Below, piece by piece: positions 35,566 to 45,360 of a stretch of 64,000 bases of DNA (position 1 is its first letter; each line of letters opens with the position of its first letter). Below the pieces are notes generated by a model. It was not told where the DNA came from. It did not search any database and saw nothing but the letters and a program-made list of their open reading frames with translations. This DNA is from Leucothrix mucor DSM 2157. GTDB taxonomy: Bacteria; Pseudomonadota; Gammaproteobacteria; Thiotrichales; Thiotrichaceae. The stretch spans positions 1,426,001-1,490,000 of the forward strand of contig NZ_ATTE01000001.1 in assembly GCF_000419525.1 (NCBI RefSeq), written 5' to 3'. Position numbers and translations under genes: made by a program.

Positions 35566-35632
35566 GGTGGTTCCTCAAAAAGCACGCTAAATTCTGTAAG
35601 TATGCGGGCTATTATAGCAGCTCGTTTACACT

Positions 35633-36325
35633 TTACAGTAGAAGGCTTTTTAAACTCGGGGATTGTTTGGAATTCATCATTGCGATCTCAGCTAGTAGCA
35701 ACTCTGCGGTGGCAATCGCATCCGTTAGCGCATTATGGGCACTATAGCGGGGTAGGCTGGCCGAACTGCGCAGTGCTGATAAGCGCAATTCCGAAGGATC
35801 AAAACCCGCACTTTTCATTTCCAAGCGCTGCTTGGCGAGGGCAAAGGTATCAATGATTGGGTAAACCGGTGCCATGCCATACAACTTCATGCAGGCATGA
35901 TTTAAGAAGTTACGCTCAATACGGGCAAAGTGAACCAGCATTACCCGTCCGGTGAGTGCTTTAAGCAGGTCGCTCACTGCTTGCTCCAGGCTCTCTCCGC
36001 GATCCTTGCGATCATCCGTAATCTGATGAATTACCACATTCTGCTCGCTCAGCGCACCTTGGGTTTCAATAATGGTATGATGTGCTGATTTCAGAATAAT
36101 TTCATTATGATCAATATTCAGGTAGCCGGCGCTGAGAATCTGATCCTTGCTGGGCACGAGTCCGGTGGTTTCAAAGTCCAGCGACAGCATGGGTGTCTCT
36201 GAGATCGGTGCCTTCATATCCGGAAATGGCACCGACAAATAATCCCTGAGCGGCCCGGCCGGTGCTTTTTGTAATAAGCGTAAACGGGTGCGTTCGTAGC
36301 CAAGTAACCGATTCAGTATATTCAC
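35633..36325 (-). CDS. DnaQ-like 3'-5' exonuclease
   Basis: 230 residues with the DEDDh exonuclease motifs: Exo I LSLDFETTGL (Asp-x-Glu), Exo II LVHFARIERNFL, and Exo III AHNALTDAIATAELL. It resembles DNA polymerase III epsilon but lacks the clamp- and alpha-binding tail. It starts 12 bases after the DUF294/CBS gene stop; an exonuclease gene is a common partner of the DUF294-symporter set in gammaproteobacteria. Nucleic-acid substrate unknown. Confidence 0.88.
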   Translation of the reverse strand: MNILNRLLGYERTRLRLLQKAPAGPLRDYLSVPFPDMKAPISETPMLSLDFETTGLVPSKDQILSAGYLNIDHNEIILKSAHHTIIETQGALSEQNVVIHQITDDRKDRGESLEQAVSDLLKALTGRVMLVHFARIERNFLNHACMKLYGMAPVYPIIDTFALAKQRLEMKSAGFDPSELRLSALRSSASLPRYSAHNALTDAIATAELLLAEIAMMNSKQSPSLKSLLL

Positions 36326-36337
36326 AGAGTTTTATCC

Positions 36338-38191
36338 TCAATATTTCATTTTGATGCTGGTCTGCATAGTTTGAATCACTTTAAAGGCATCCTTTAAGTA
36401 TTCGCGTTCCAGTTGAGGGATATCTTTGGGTGGCAGGAAGTTATCCGCCGCCTCACCGCGTTTCAGTTGGCGGGTTTGGTGTTTAATACGCAGCTCGCCA
36501 ATGTATTCAAAAGCGGCGAGTAAGTCAGCAGCACCGTCTTCACTTAAGGAGTTGGTTCCGGCCGCTTGTTGAATTCGCTCGCGGGTATTGACGGTTGAGA
36601 TACCTTCAGATAGCGCATAAATACGGGCGAGATCCACAATTGGCGCAGTACCATTATGCTTTAAGTCCAAAGTATCTTTATGTTCGCCGTCATCAACCAA
36701 TACAAAGCCACGGAAGAAGCCGAGTGGCGGGCGAAGTTGTAAGGCGTTTTTCGCCAGCAGTCCGAGGAATAGGGTGCTGGTGCGGCTGCGAGCCAACATA
36801 CGCTCGCGAATCTCATCCAGTAAATGTTCATCGCCATACACGGTACGGAAGTCAAAGAAGGTGCTGGCATTCAGCAAAGCTTGTGGGTCGGGGCGCTCAA
36901 TCCAATTTTTAAAGTAGCCATCCCATACCGATTGAGTTTGACGGTACTCCGGGTTCATCGCCATGATATTGCCGGGGCAGTAGATAAAGCCGCACTCTGC
37001 TAAACCATCGCAAACGAACTTACCCAGCTTGGCATACCATTCCATATCCGCAGGATTAAGCTCATCGGAAATGATCAATGCATTGTCTTGGTCGGTATGT
37101 GAAGTTTGCTCGCGTCGGGCCTGAGAGCCAGCGGCAACCCATGAATAGGGCGCTGGCGGTGGGCCAAACTCTTTCTCGGCCATCTCAATCAGGCGGCGAG
37201 TAATCGCGCCATTCATTGCACTGACCGCTTTACCAATATGATCTGCCGTAGCATTCATATCAGTCAGTTGGACTTGCAGCTGCGGAATCAGTCGGCTGTG
37301 CTCAGATAGGGCGGCGACATTGGGTGCACGGCTAATCGAGCTACTTAAGTAGACCGCATTCTTACTTTCAAATTTAATCAAATCGGTCGAGGTGACCATG
37401 CCCAAGAGCTTATTCTCAGCAATGACTGGCAAATGGTGAATGCCTTTTCGGGTCATTAACATCAAAGCATCAAAGGCATTTAAATCGGGTTTTACCGACA
37501 TCACGCTGGGCGACATTATATGGTCGGCGGCGGTATCAGTTGATAGGCCCTGAGCCACACAGTCCCGACGAATATCCGTATCCGTGACGATGCCAATTGG
37601 CATTTCGTCTTCAGTAATCATAATGCTCGACACGTGATGCTTCGACATTTTGACGGAAGTCTCACGAATCGTAGAGCCACTAGCAATGGTTATCGCCGGT
37701 GCGCTGTAAATGTGTTCAATGGTGTTATACATCAAAGCCGACGCCATTTTTGTATCTTCAGGCGTCGGGTGTAAATTCTCGGTGAGGCCGCCACGAATAT
37801 GCTGAATCAACATACTCAGCACAGAGCGATCATCACTACCTGGCGAGCAAGGGATCTCATCCAGTGCTTGGGTATCAATGGTGTAAACCAACAAGTCCTC
37901 GGTGACATCGCCGGTCTGGGTTGGTAGGGCAGGTTCTTGCATAAATAAAGTCAGCAGATCGCCTTCAGCTGCTTTGCCCACTAGCTTTCCATCATCAGTT
38001 TTCAAGGATACTGCACCCTTGCGAATAATCATTAACTGATCGCACTTTCCACTGGATTTCAGTGGGGTTCCTCGTCTCAGATAGCGAATGCGCATCTCCT
38101 GAGTTAAGGCCTCATGAGTGACTGCTGGAAGCCGATCCAGTGGGGTAACTTCTGAAATAAAATCACAAATTTCTTTAAGTTCAATATCCAT
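36338..38191 (-). CDS. cNMP-CBS-DUF294 nucleotidyltransferase-like signalling protein
   Basis: 617 residues: cyclic-nucleotide-binding-like domain (about 15-120), tandem CBS domains (about 155-275, HHVSSIMITEDEMPIGIVTD and IHHLPVIAENKLLGMVTS), DUF294 nucleotidyltransferase (about 300-440, with G-S-x5-R and TDQDNAL, the GS...DxD pattern of GlnD-like transferases), and DUF294 C-terminal helices. The family is commonly encoded with sodium:acetate-type symporters, as here, and may modify or regulate the transporter by nucleotidylation; this is not established. AGGTG precedes ATG 38191. Confidence 0.9.
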   Translation of the reverse strand: MDIELKEICDFISEVTPLDRLPAVTHEALTQEMRIRYLRRGTPLKSSGKCDQLMIIRKGAVSLKTDDGKLVGKAAEGDLLTLFMQEPALPTQTGDVTEDLLVYTIDTQALDEIPCSPGSDDRSVLSMLIQHIRGGLTENLHPTPEDTKMASALMYNTIEHIYSAPAITIASGSTIRETSVKMSKHHVSSIMITEDEMPIGIVTDTDIRRDCVAQGLSTDTAADHIMSPSVMSVKPDLNAFDALMLMTRKGIHHLPVIAENKLLGMVTSTDLIKFESKNAVYLSSSISRAPNVAALSEHSRLIPQLQVQLTDMNATADHIGKAVSAMNGAITRRLIEMAEKEFGPPPAPYSWVAAGSQARREQTSHTDQDNALIISDELNPADMEWYAKLGKFVCDGLAECGFIYCPGNIMAMNPEYRQTQSVWDGYFKNWIERPDPQALLNASTFFDFRTVYGDEHLLDEIRERMLARSRTSTLFLGLLAKNALQLRPPLGFFRGFVLVDDGEHKDTLDLKHNGTAPIVDLARIYALSEGISTVNTRERIQQAAGTNSLSEDGAADLLAAFEYIGELRIKHQTRQLKRGEAADNFLPPKDIPQLEREYLKDAFKVIQTMQTSIKMKY

Positions 38192-38290
38192 GTTGACACC
38201 TGTTCAGAGCTGATCGGTTAAGTATCGTATATCGAGTTGCGGTGAGGGTTGACGCTAGTCAAAGGCTGGCGAATTAGTCTTGCGGATATG

Positions 38291-38318
38291 AAAAAGGCCC
38301 CATTAAAGGAGCCTTTCT
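38291..38318 (-). terminator. Probable terminator of the symporter genes
   Basis: AAAGGCCCC pairs with GGAGCCTTT with one mismatch; the A-run at 38291-38295 is a T-tract on the minus strand. It lies about 25 bases past the symporter stop, so the downstream DUF294 gene may be expressed by read-through or from its own promoter. Confidence 0.6.
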
Positions 38319-38343
38319 CTTAAGCAATCACGAGCACTAAAAT

Positions 38344-40074
38344 TTAGTGGCTTGTGTCTGCTGCGCCTGCACCTGAAGGAATACGGAAGTTTTCTACCAT
38401 TTCCTGAATGTGCTTAGGAGCGTCACCAGTCATCTTCGTAACAACGAAGGCAACGATGAAGTTCACGATTGCACCAACCGCACCGAATGCTTCTGGTGAA
38501 ATACCCATGAACCAGTTAGGACCAAGGTCGCCAAGGAAGTCAGTACCCTGGATAAACATGATTCCTTTGTGCTGGAACACGTACAACAATGTGATGCTGA
38601 TACCTGACAACATACCCAATACTGCTGCAGTACCACTGATCTTCTTAGAGAAGATACCCATCATCAACGCAGGGAAGATAGAGGAAGCTGCCAGACCAAA
38701 GGCCAGTGCCACCGTACCCGCTGCGAATCCGGGTGGATTCAGACCGAGATAACCTGCCACGAGGATTGCGCCCGTCATAACCAGTCGACTCGACATAAGT
38801 TCGGTCTTCTCCGTCATGTTGGGCATCAGCACCCCTTTCATCAAATCGTGCGAGATGGAGGAGGATATCGCCAAGAGCAAACCAGCCGCTGTAGACAGTG
38901 CTGCTGCCAAACCACCCGCTGCGATCAATGCGATTACCCAGTTAGGTAATTGAGCGATCTCAGGGTTAGCCAGTACCATGATGTCACGGTCAACTTTAAC
39001 CATTTCATTGGTTTCAGCATCAGCAGTGTATTGAATCTTGCCGTCGCCGTTCTTATCTTCAAAGGCCAAAAGACCTGTGTTTTCCCAGTTCTTGAACCAC
39101 TGTGGACGCTCTGCATATTCCAGAGGGCCAGCAACTGGCTTCAGAGTATCCATCAAGTTCATACGAGCCATTGCGCCAACTGCAGGAGCAACAGTGTATA
39201 GACAAGCGATGAAAACCAGTGCCCAACCAGCAGATGAACGAGCATCTTTAACGGTAGGTACTGTGAAGAAACGCATGATTACGTGAGGCAGACCCGCTGT
39301 ACCAATCATCAGAGACAATGTGTACATGAACATGTTCAATGTGCTGCCTAGAGACTGAGTGGTGTACGCCTTAAAACCAGTATCAGTCAAAACCTGATCC
39401 AGTTTGTCTAGCAGGTAAATCTCTTCACCAATCATTTTGCTACCCAGACCAATCTGTGGAATCGGGTTGCCAGTCAGTTGTAGAGAGATGAATACCGCAG
39501 GAACAGTGTAAGCAAAGATCAGTACACAATACTGAGCGATCTGAGTATAAGTAATACCCTTCATTCCACCCATTACCGCGTAAACCCATACTACAACCAT
39601 GCCGATACCAAGACCTAGACCGTAGTCAACTTCAAGGAAACGGGAGAATGCAACACCAACACCTTTCATCTGACCGATTACATAAGTCAGAGAAGCGATG
39701 ATTAGACAGATAACAGCTACAACACGAGCTGTGTTTGAGTAGTAACGATCGCCGATGAACTCAGGTACTGTAAACTTACCGTGCTTACGCAAGTAAGGAG
39801 CCAGTAACATCGCCAACAGTACATAACCACCTGTCCAGCCCATTAGGAATACAGATCCACCGTAACCTAAGAACGCGATTAAACCAGCCATCGAGATGAA
39901 TGACGCAGCACTCATCCAGTCAGCGGCTGTTGCCATACCATTTAGTACAGGATGAACACCACCACCTGCTACGTAGAACTCACTAGTGCTGGCAGCGCGA
40001 GCCCACCAAGCAATACCGAAGTACAGAGCAAAGCTGCTGAATACGACAATATACGTTAACGTTTTTAAATCCAT
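38344..40074 (-). CDS. Sodium:solute symporter, acetate/VC_2705-type
   Basis: 576 residues with about 13 membrane helices of the SSSF family. Conserved segments include FYVAGGGVHPVLNGMATAAD near residue 35, GGMKGITYTQIAQY, and ALSTAAGLLLAISSSISHDL. A hydrophilic insert near residues 325-365 (EDKNGDGKIQYTADAETNEM) contains a Ca-binding-like DxNxDGxI element. Such proteins import acetate or other monocarboxylates with Na+. With the small DUF4212 subunit encoded nine bases upstream it forms the conserved two-gene symporter unit. Imported acetate would feed Acs and PHA synthesis (inference). Confidence 0.9.
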   Translation of the reverse strand: MDLKTLTYIVVFSSFALYFGIAWWARAASTSEFYVAGGGVHPVLNGMATAADWMSAASFISMAGLIAFLGYGGSVFLMGWTGGYVLLAMLLAPYLRKHGKFTVPEFIGDRYYSNTARVVAVICLIIASLTYVIGQMKGVGVAFSRFLEVDYGLGLGIGMVVVWVYAVMGGMKGITYTQIAQYCVLIFAYTVPAVFISLQLTGNPIPQIGLGSKMIGEEIYLLDKLDQVLTDTGFKAYTTQSLGSTLNMFMYTLSLMIGTAGLPHVIMRFFTVPTVKDARSSAGWALVFIACLYTVAPAVGAMARMNLMDTLKPVAGPLEYAERPQWFKNWENTGLLAFEDKNGDGKIQYTADAETNEMVKVDRDIMVLANPEIAQLPNWVIALIAAGGLAAALSTAAGLLLAISSSISHDLMKGVLMPNMTEKTELMSSRLVMTGAILVAGYLGLNPPGFAAGTVALAFGLAASSIFPALMMGIFSKKISGTAAVLGMLSGISITLLYVFQHKGIMFIQGTDFLGDLGPNWFMGISPEAFGAVGAIVNFIVAFVVTKMTGDAPKHIQEMVENFRIPSGAGAADTSH

Positions 40075-40083
40075 GATTATCCC

Positions 40084-40335
40084 TTACTCCTGAACGTTAA
40101 ATTTCTTGTCTAGCTGATTCATGCGGAACGCATAGAAAAAGACCAGGAACAGGAATACGTAGATTGAACCTTGCTGAGCGAACCAAAAACCGAGCTTATA
40201 TCCACCCAGTTGGAAGTTGTTCAGAACGTCTACGAGAAGTATGCCACACCCAAATGACACGACGAACCATATGGCTAGACAAAAATACATCAGCCTCAGG
40301 TTGGCTTGCCAATACAAGCTATTGTTAGAATCCAT
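40084..40335 (-). CDS. DUF4212 small symporter subunit
   Basis: 83 residues with two membrane helices (about 14-38 and 47-70) and the conserved features YWQANLRLMYFCLAIWF and GYKLGFWFAQQGSIYVF. Always found upstream of a VC_2705-type symporter. GGAGG six bases before ATG 40335 fixes the start; a longer frame to 40374 lacks this. Likely a small membrane partner or assembly factor. Confidence 0.9.
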   Translation of the reverse strand: MDSNNSLYWQANLRLMYFCLAIWFVVSFGCGILLVDVLNNFQLGGYKLGFWFAQQGSIYVFLFLVFFYAFRMNQLDKKFNVQE

Positions 40336-40571
40336 TGAATTCCTCCGTAAGAAATTAAAAACATCACATTGCATGATGTAAATATACCGCCCATGTCACA
40401 AAGATATGATTTCAAATCTAGCAGTCGCTTCATGACATAGTGGTAATGATACTACTTAAACATGTATATATAGGCAATAGCTAAGCCCTAATCTTGATAA
40501 TGAGATTTAGAATTACCTATAATCAATAATACCTATTGTTAGATATATGTATGCCATGGCAACCGGTGGCA

Positions 40572-41483
40572 TTATGGATTATTTTTGTCATGCAAGATCT
40601 TTCCCTCATCCTGCATTATTTCAATAATATCAGTAATATAATTCTTGAGGTGTTTGTTCTTCATATAGGCGATGCGGGTGACTGACTCTGGAAAAAACTC
40701 GGAAAGGTCCCTTAATATCAGGCCACGGCTTTCCTCCGGCACGAAAGCTATCTTGGCTATTATTCCAACACCAAAACCCAGTTTTACATAGCTTTTTATG
40801 ACATCGCTGTCAGTCGCGGAGAAGCTGGTGTCAATGCTTAGTTTGAGATCTGCAAAAGCTTGCTCTATTTTTGATCTTCCTGTAAAGCCGAGCACATAGG
40901 TAAGAATAGGATACTCGGCAATGCGTTTTAAACTGAGCTCACCTTCTGCCAGCGGATGGTCTTCCGGGACGATCAACGCATGATTCCAGTCATAGCAATG
41001 ATGAGTGATCAGCGCTTCATCTTCAGCAATCTCCTCAGTACACACTGCAATATCCGCTTGGCGGTCGTGCAGCATTTGAACTAGCTGGTGAGGGTTACCC
41101 TGTAGAAAGTTAACTTTGACCTGTGGGTAGCGCTGGCGAAACTCATTTAACACCACGGGTAAAAAGTATTTAGCCTGCATGTGAGTGGTGGCGATGCGTA
41201 TCTCGCCTTGGCGGCCGTCACGGTGGTCATCTGCCAGTGCGCGAATGTTCTCAATGGCTTGCTCAATCAGATCTACTTCTTCAACAATTGCCTTACTTAA
41301 GGGCGTGGCATCCAGCAGGCGTTTACCTTTACGTTCAAACAACGGCAAACCAAGTTCTTCTTCAAGTAGGCTTAGCTGTCGGCTCACGGCACTTTGCACT
41401 ACAAAGTGTTGCTGAGCAGCCCGTGAAATATTCAAACCATTATTAAGAACGGTCTTTAATAACTGCAATTGGAATAGCTTCAT
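40572..41483 (-). CDS. cysB: CysB-type LysR regulator
   Basis: 303 residues: N-terminal winged helix (MKLFQLQLLKTVLNNGLN; AAQQHFVVQSAVSRQLSLLEEELG) and a substrate-binding-like domain with IATTHMQAKYFLP, in which the Thr-Thr-His motif matches the CysB inducer site, and YPILTYVLGFTGRS. CysB activates sulfate assimilation genes in response to N-acetylserine. It is divergent from the small acidic gene and cysJI, which it likely controls. The start at 41483 matches the conserved CysB N-terminus; ten extra codons upstream have no support. Confidence 0.92.
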   Translation of the reverse strand: MKLFQLQLLKTVLNNGLNISRAAQQHFVVQSAVSRQLSLLEEELGLPLFERKGKRLLDATPLSKAIVEEVDLIEQAIENIRALADDHRDGRQGEIRIATTHMQAKYFLPVVLNEFRQRYPQVKVNFLQGNPHQLVQMLHDRQADIAVCTEEIAEDEALITHHCYDWNHALIVPEDHPLAEGELSLKRIAEYPILTYVLGFTGRSKIEQAFADLKLSIDTSFSATDSDVIKSYVKLGFGVGIIAKIAFVPEESRGLILRDLSEFFPESVTRIAYMKNKHLKNYITDIIEIMQDEGKILHDKNNP

Positions 41484-41581
41484 TTCAATCTCAAAAACTG
41501 ATTTAAATATCAAATTGTATCACTTTATTAGAGAATTGAAATAGCTATAATGGCCTCACTAACAGAAAACAGGTGAGCGAC

Positions 41582-41731
41582 ATGACCACATTAATTAACG
41601 ACGAGCAGCAAGTGACTCCTAGCACCTATGAAGCAAGCGAGACTCAGTACGAGTCAAAGTGTGCTTCAGAGATGGAAGAAGATTCACAAGAGGAACAGTA
41701 TTTCTGGTCCGAGCCTGGCGTTTGCGGTTAA
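41582..41731 (+). CDS. 49-residue acidic small protein upstream of cysJ
   Basis: A short open frame: ATG 41582, stop TAA 41729-41731. The product begins MTTLINDEQQVTPSTYEAS and ends YFWSEPGVCG, with Glu/Asp making up over a quarter of residues and two cysteines (27 and 48). AGGTGAGC lies just upstream of the ATG. It sits in the cysB-cysJ gap and ends 19 bases before cysJ, so it is the first frame of the cysJI transcript. I do not recognise a family. It could be a small partner of sulfite reductase or a leader peptide. Confidence 0.55.
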   Translation: MTTLINDEQQVTPSTYEASETQYESKCASEMEEDSQEEQYFWSEPGVCG

Positions 41732-41750
41732 TTAAGTGGGAGACAATACG

Positions 41751-43538
41751 ATGCAATTACTAACACCACAACAAATAGAGCAGGCTTCCAATGCTGTGAA
41801 CAACCTGACTCCGGCCCAAAAGGTTTGGGTGAGTGGTTACCTTCACGGATTGTCGCTACAAGCCACAAGCCAACCTGGACTAGAGCAGTTCAGCATGACC
41901 GCCGCAGCGGCGCCTGCTGTCAGCCAAAAAGTCACCGTATTGTACGGTAGCCAAACAGGTAACAGCCGTAAAATCGCTGAAAAGTTACATGCCCAATTGG
42001 AAAGCCAAGGCAAGCAAGTGACTTTGCAGAACATGTTGAACTACCGCAGCAGCCAGCTTAAGAAAGAAGAGCACCTGATTGCGGTTGTCAGCACGCACGG
42101 TAACGGCGAGCCGCCCGATGAGGCACTGGGTTTCTTCAAGTTCATCAACAGTGCAAAAGCACCGAAGCTGGACCATGTGAAATTCTCAGTATTAGCACTG
42201 GGTGATTCAAGCTACGACGAGTTCTGCCAAACAGGTTTTGAATTAGACGCACGTTTAGCAGAGCTGGGCGCTACCCGACTGACTGATGTTATTGGTTGCG
42301 ATGTTGACTATGCGGATGACGCCGCTAGCTGGCAGGAATCTGTACTTGAATTATTGAAGACAGAAGCCCCAAGCGTTGGTGATGTGCACTTTGGTGCAAT
42401 GCCTCTGGCTACGACAACTGAATCTGAGTACACCGAGCAGAACCCGTTTAAAGCCGAAGTGCTGGAGACGCTGGTACTGACCGATGAAGGCTCTGACAAA
42501 TCAGTCATGCACATTGAAATCTCATTGGAAGACAGTGGTATTCATTATGCACCTGGCGACATCGTTGCAATCCAGACTAATAACGCTGAAGACTTAGTTG
42601 ATGGTGTCATTAAAGAATTAGGCTTAGATGGCCAAACACTGGTTACCATTAAGAAGCAAACATTGCCACTGCAAGAAGCCTTGCTGACTAAGCGTGAGTT
42701 AACGCATGTCACTCGCAAGCAGCTAAAAGACTATGCAGCACTGATTGGTGATGTTGAGCTGGCGGCACAAGCTGAAGATAAAGGTCAGTTATTGACTGAA
42801 ATCGAAGCGGCTGATGTATTGGATATGTTGCAACTGTGGCCTGCTAAGGCATTAAGTGCTCAAGCATTGGTTGATCTGCTGCGCCCATTGAGTGCTAGAC
42901 AGTATTCAATTGCCTCAAGTGAGACCGCGAGCCCTGAAGAAGTACACGTTCTGGTTAAGCAGGTTGAGTATGAATACCGTGGCCGGGTACATGGCGGCGT
43001 ATGTTCAACACAGCTGGCTGGCATTGAGAACGGTGATTCATTAGGCGTTAGCATCAAGCCGAACAGCAGCTTTAAGTTACCAGAAAATGCTGAGACCAAA
43101 GTCATCATGATCGGCGCAGGAACCGGTGTAGCACCATTCCGTAGCTTCTTGTTTGACCGCGACGCACAAGGAATTGAAGGTAACACATGGTTATTCTTCG
43201 GAGAGCAACGCTTCCAGACTGACTTCCTGTATCAAACAGAATGGCAGCAATTCCTGAAAAGCGGCGTACTGGAAAAGATGAGTGTGGCATTCTCACGGGA
43301 CCAAGCTGAGAAGATTTATGTTCAGCAGCGTATCGTTGAGCAAGCTAAATCGGTTTACCAGTGGTTAGAAGAAGGTGCTCATGTCTATGTATGTGGTGAC
43401 ATGAACCACATGGCTAAGGATGTTCATCAGGCACTGATTGATGTAATTGCACAAGAATCAGAGCGGTCTGCAGAGCAAGCGAGTGAATGGTTAGATCAGT
43501 TGATTGCCGACAAGCGCTATCAGAGAGATGTATACTAA
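41751..43538 (+). CDS. cysJ: NADPH-sulfite reductase flavoprotein (alpha) subunit
   Basis: 595 residues (E. coli 599). Flavodoxin-like FMN domain (about 62-205: VLYGSQTGNSRKIAE, STHGNGEPPDEA, LGDSSYDEFC), linker, FAD domain with ARQYSIASS and GGVCSTQLAG, and NADPH domain (GAGTGVAPFRSF; YVCGDMNHMAKDV; C-terminal RYQRDVY). It passes electrons from NADPH to the CysI hemoprotein during sulfite reduction. GGGAG precedes ATG 41751, preferable to the GTG at 41736 that would include the ribosome binding site. Followed by cysI after 52 bases. Confidence 0.95.
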   Translation: MQLLTPQQIEQASNAVNNLTPAQKVWVSGYLHGLSLQATSQPGLEQFSMTAAAAPAVSQKVTVLYGSQTGNSRKIAEKLHAQLESQGKQVTLQNMLNYRSSQLKKEEHLIAVVSTHGNGEPPDEALGFFKFINSAKAPKLDHVKFSVLALGDSSYDEFCQTGFELDARLAELGATRLTDVIGCDVDYADDAASWQESVLELLKTEAPSVGDVHFGAMPLATTTESEYTEQNPFKAEVLETLVLTDEGSDKSVMHIEISLEDSGIHYAPGDIVAIQTNNAEDLVDGVIKELGLDGQTLVTIKKQTLPLQEALLTKRELTHVTRKQLKDYAALIGDVELAAQAEDKGQLLTEIEAADVLDMLQLWPAKALSAQALVDLLRPLSARQYSIASSETASPEEVHVLVKQVEYEYRGRVHGGVCSTQLAGIENGDSLGVSIKPNSSFKLPENAETKVIMIGAGTGVAPFRSFLFDRDAQGIEGNTWLFFGEQRFQTDFLYQTEWQQFLKSGVLEKMSVAFSRDQAEKIYVQQRIVEQAKSVYQWLEEGAHVYVCGDMNHMAKDVHQALIDVIAQESERSAEQASEWLDQLIADKRYQRDVY

Positions 43539-43590
43539 GCCCTCCGAAATCCGTTACACCAGTAACTACTGATAATAAGAGAATGACCGC

Positions 43591-45360
43591 ATGAGTTATG
43601 CAGACCCCGTAAAAACAGTCCTCGGCGTGGTAGCGCCGGGGAGTAGCGAAGTTGAAACCTACAAAGATGACAGTGATTATCTGCGTGGTTCATTAGTTGA
43701 AAGCTTTGCTAACCCAATTACCGGAGCCATCTCCGACTCTGATATTCAGCTGATTAAATTCCACGGGGCTTATCAGCAGGACGATCGTGATCAGCGTATC
43801 CGTCGCCAGGAAAAGAAATTAGAGCCAGCCTATTCATTTATGATTCGTATGCGCATGCCAGCGGGTGAGCTGAGTGCGAATCAGTGGAAGCAGGTTGACG
43901 AGATCAGTAACACCTACGGCAACAACACGATTAAGTTGAGTAGCCGCCAGGCAGTACAGTTTCACGGCATCATCAAGTTTGATCTGAAGAAAACCATTCA
44001 GATGATGAATGATGCACTGCTGGATAGCATCGCCGGCTGTGGGGATGTAAACCGTAACGTGATGTGCACACCAGACCCATCGTTGTCTGCTGTGAACGAA
44101 GAAGTGTACGACTACGCTAAAAAGATCAGTGAGCACTTATTGCCATCTAGCCGCGCCTACCATGAAATTTGGTTAGACGAAGGCAAGGGTGAAGGCCGCA
44201 AACTGGTTGAAGGTGGCGAAGCAGAAATCGAGCCGCTATATGGCAAGCACTACCTGCCACGTAAATTTAAGATCGGTTTGGCTATTCCGCCATACAACGA
44301 CAGTGATGTGTACATCAATGATATCGGTTTAATCGCGATTGTTGAGAATGACAAATTACTGGGCTTCAATGTCGCCGTTGGTGGTGGATTGGGTATGACT
44401 TTTGGACGTGATGATACGTATCCACGTCTGGCCAGTGAAATTGGCTTCTGTACGCCTGAGCAAGTATTGCAAGTGTGCGCTGAGACAATGATGATTCAGC
44501 GCGATTACGGAAATCGTAAAGACCGCAAATTGTCTCGCTTCAAGTACACCATTGATAAGTACGGTTTGGACTGGTTTAAGCAAGAGCTGAACGAGCGTTT
44601 AGGCTTTGAACTTGGCGCAGTTCGTGAAGCAGTATTCACGACTACCGCTGATCAATACGGCTGGCACAAAGACCGTCATGGCAAGTGGCATTTACTGCTG
44701 CACGTTGAGCATGGTCGCGTACGGGATACTGAAACACTGCAACAGAAATCGGCACTGCGCAAAATTGCAGAAGCAGAGATTTGTAGCTTCCGCTTAACCG
44801 GTAATCAGAACATGCTGCTGCATGGGATTGATAACGCGGATAAGAAAACGATCGAAGATATTTTGGAAGCACATGGTCAGTTTGCTGACGGACGTGAACT
44901 CTCCGGAATGCGCCGTAACTCGATTGCCTGCGTATCCATGAACACTTGCCCACTGGGCATGGCAGAAGCCGAGCGCTATTTGCCAACATTGATCAGCAAG
45001 CTGGAGCCTAGCCTTAAAAAGCATGGCTTGTATGAAGATGAAATCAAAATCCGCATGACGGGTTGTCCGAATGGCTGTGGCCGTTCAGTCATGGCAGAAA
45101 TTGGTTTAATCGGTAAGTCGATGGGCCGTTATAACATCTACTTAGGTGGCGACCATGAAGGTCTGCGTTTAAATAGCTTGTACAAAGAGAATGTTGACGA
45201 AGCCGCTATCCTGGAAATGTTGGATGGTTTGTTTGGCGACTATGTTGCTGAACGCGAGCGTGGTGAGTCCTTTGGTGACTTCACCGTCAGAAAAGGCTTA
45301 GTCACTGCGACTGAAAACCGAGTTGAATACTTCAGCTTGTCAGCGCTACAGTCGGCTTAA
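43591..45360 (+). CDS. cysI: Sulfite reductase hemoprotein (beta) subunit
   Basis: 589 residues. Two ferredoxin-like/sulfite reductase repeats; substrate-binding Arg/Lys in KLSSRQAVQFHG and the siroheme-[4Fe-4S] ligand motifs MNTCPLGMAEAERY and TGCPNGCGRSVMAE. It reduces sulfite to sulfide with six electrons from CysJ. No cysH follows; instead a convergent LysR gene overlaps the last four bases. Together with the divergent cysB it makes a compact sulfur-assimilation unit. Confidence 0.95.
   Translation: MSYADPVKTVLGVVAPGSSEVETYKDDSDYLRGSLVESFANPITGAISDSDIQLIKFHGAYQQDDRDQRIRRQEKKLEPAYSFMIRMRMPAGELSANQWKQVDEISNTYGNNTIKLSSRQAVQFHGIIKFDLKKTIQMMNDALLDSIAGCGDVNRNVMCTPDPSLSAVNEEVYDYAKKISEHLLPSSRAYHEIWLDEGKGEGRKLVEGGEAEIEPLYGKHYLPRKFKIGLAIPPYNDSDVYINDIGLIAIVENDKLLGFNVAVGGGLGMTFGRDDTYPRLASEIGFCTPEQVLQVCAETMMIQRDYGNRKDRKLSRFKYTIDKYGLDWFKQELNERLGFELGAVREAVFTTTADQYGWHKDRHGKWHLLLHVEHGRVRDTETLQQKSALRKIAEAEICSFRLTGNQNMLLHGIDNADKKTIEDILEAHGQFADGRELSGMRRNSIACVSMNTCPLGMAEAERYLPTLISKLEPSLKKHGLYEDEIKIRMTGCPNGCGRSVMAEIGLIGKSMGRYNIYLGGDHEGLRLNSLYKENVDEAAILEMLDGLFGDYVAERERGESFGDFTVRKGLVTATENRVEYFSLSALQSA

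Noticed and set aside
41582-41731. Cysteine-attenuation leader before cysJ
   Set aside because: The two cysteine codons are far apart (27 and 48) and no competing terminator/antiterminator hairpins were seen, so I keep it only as a small protein.
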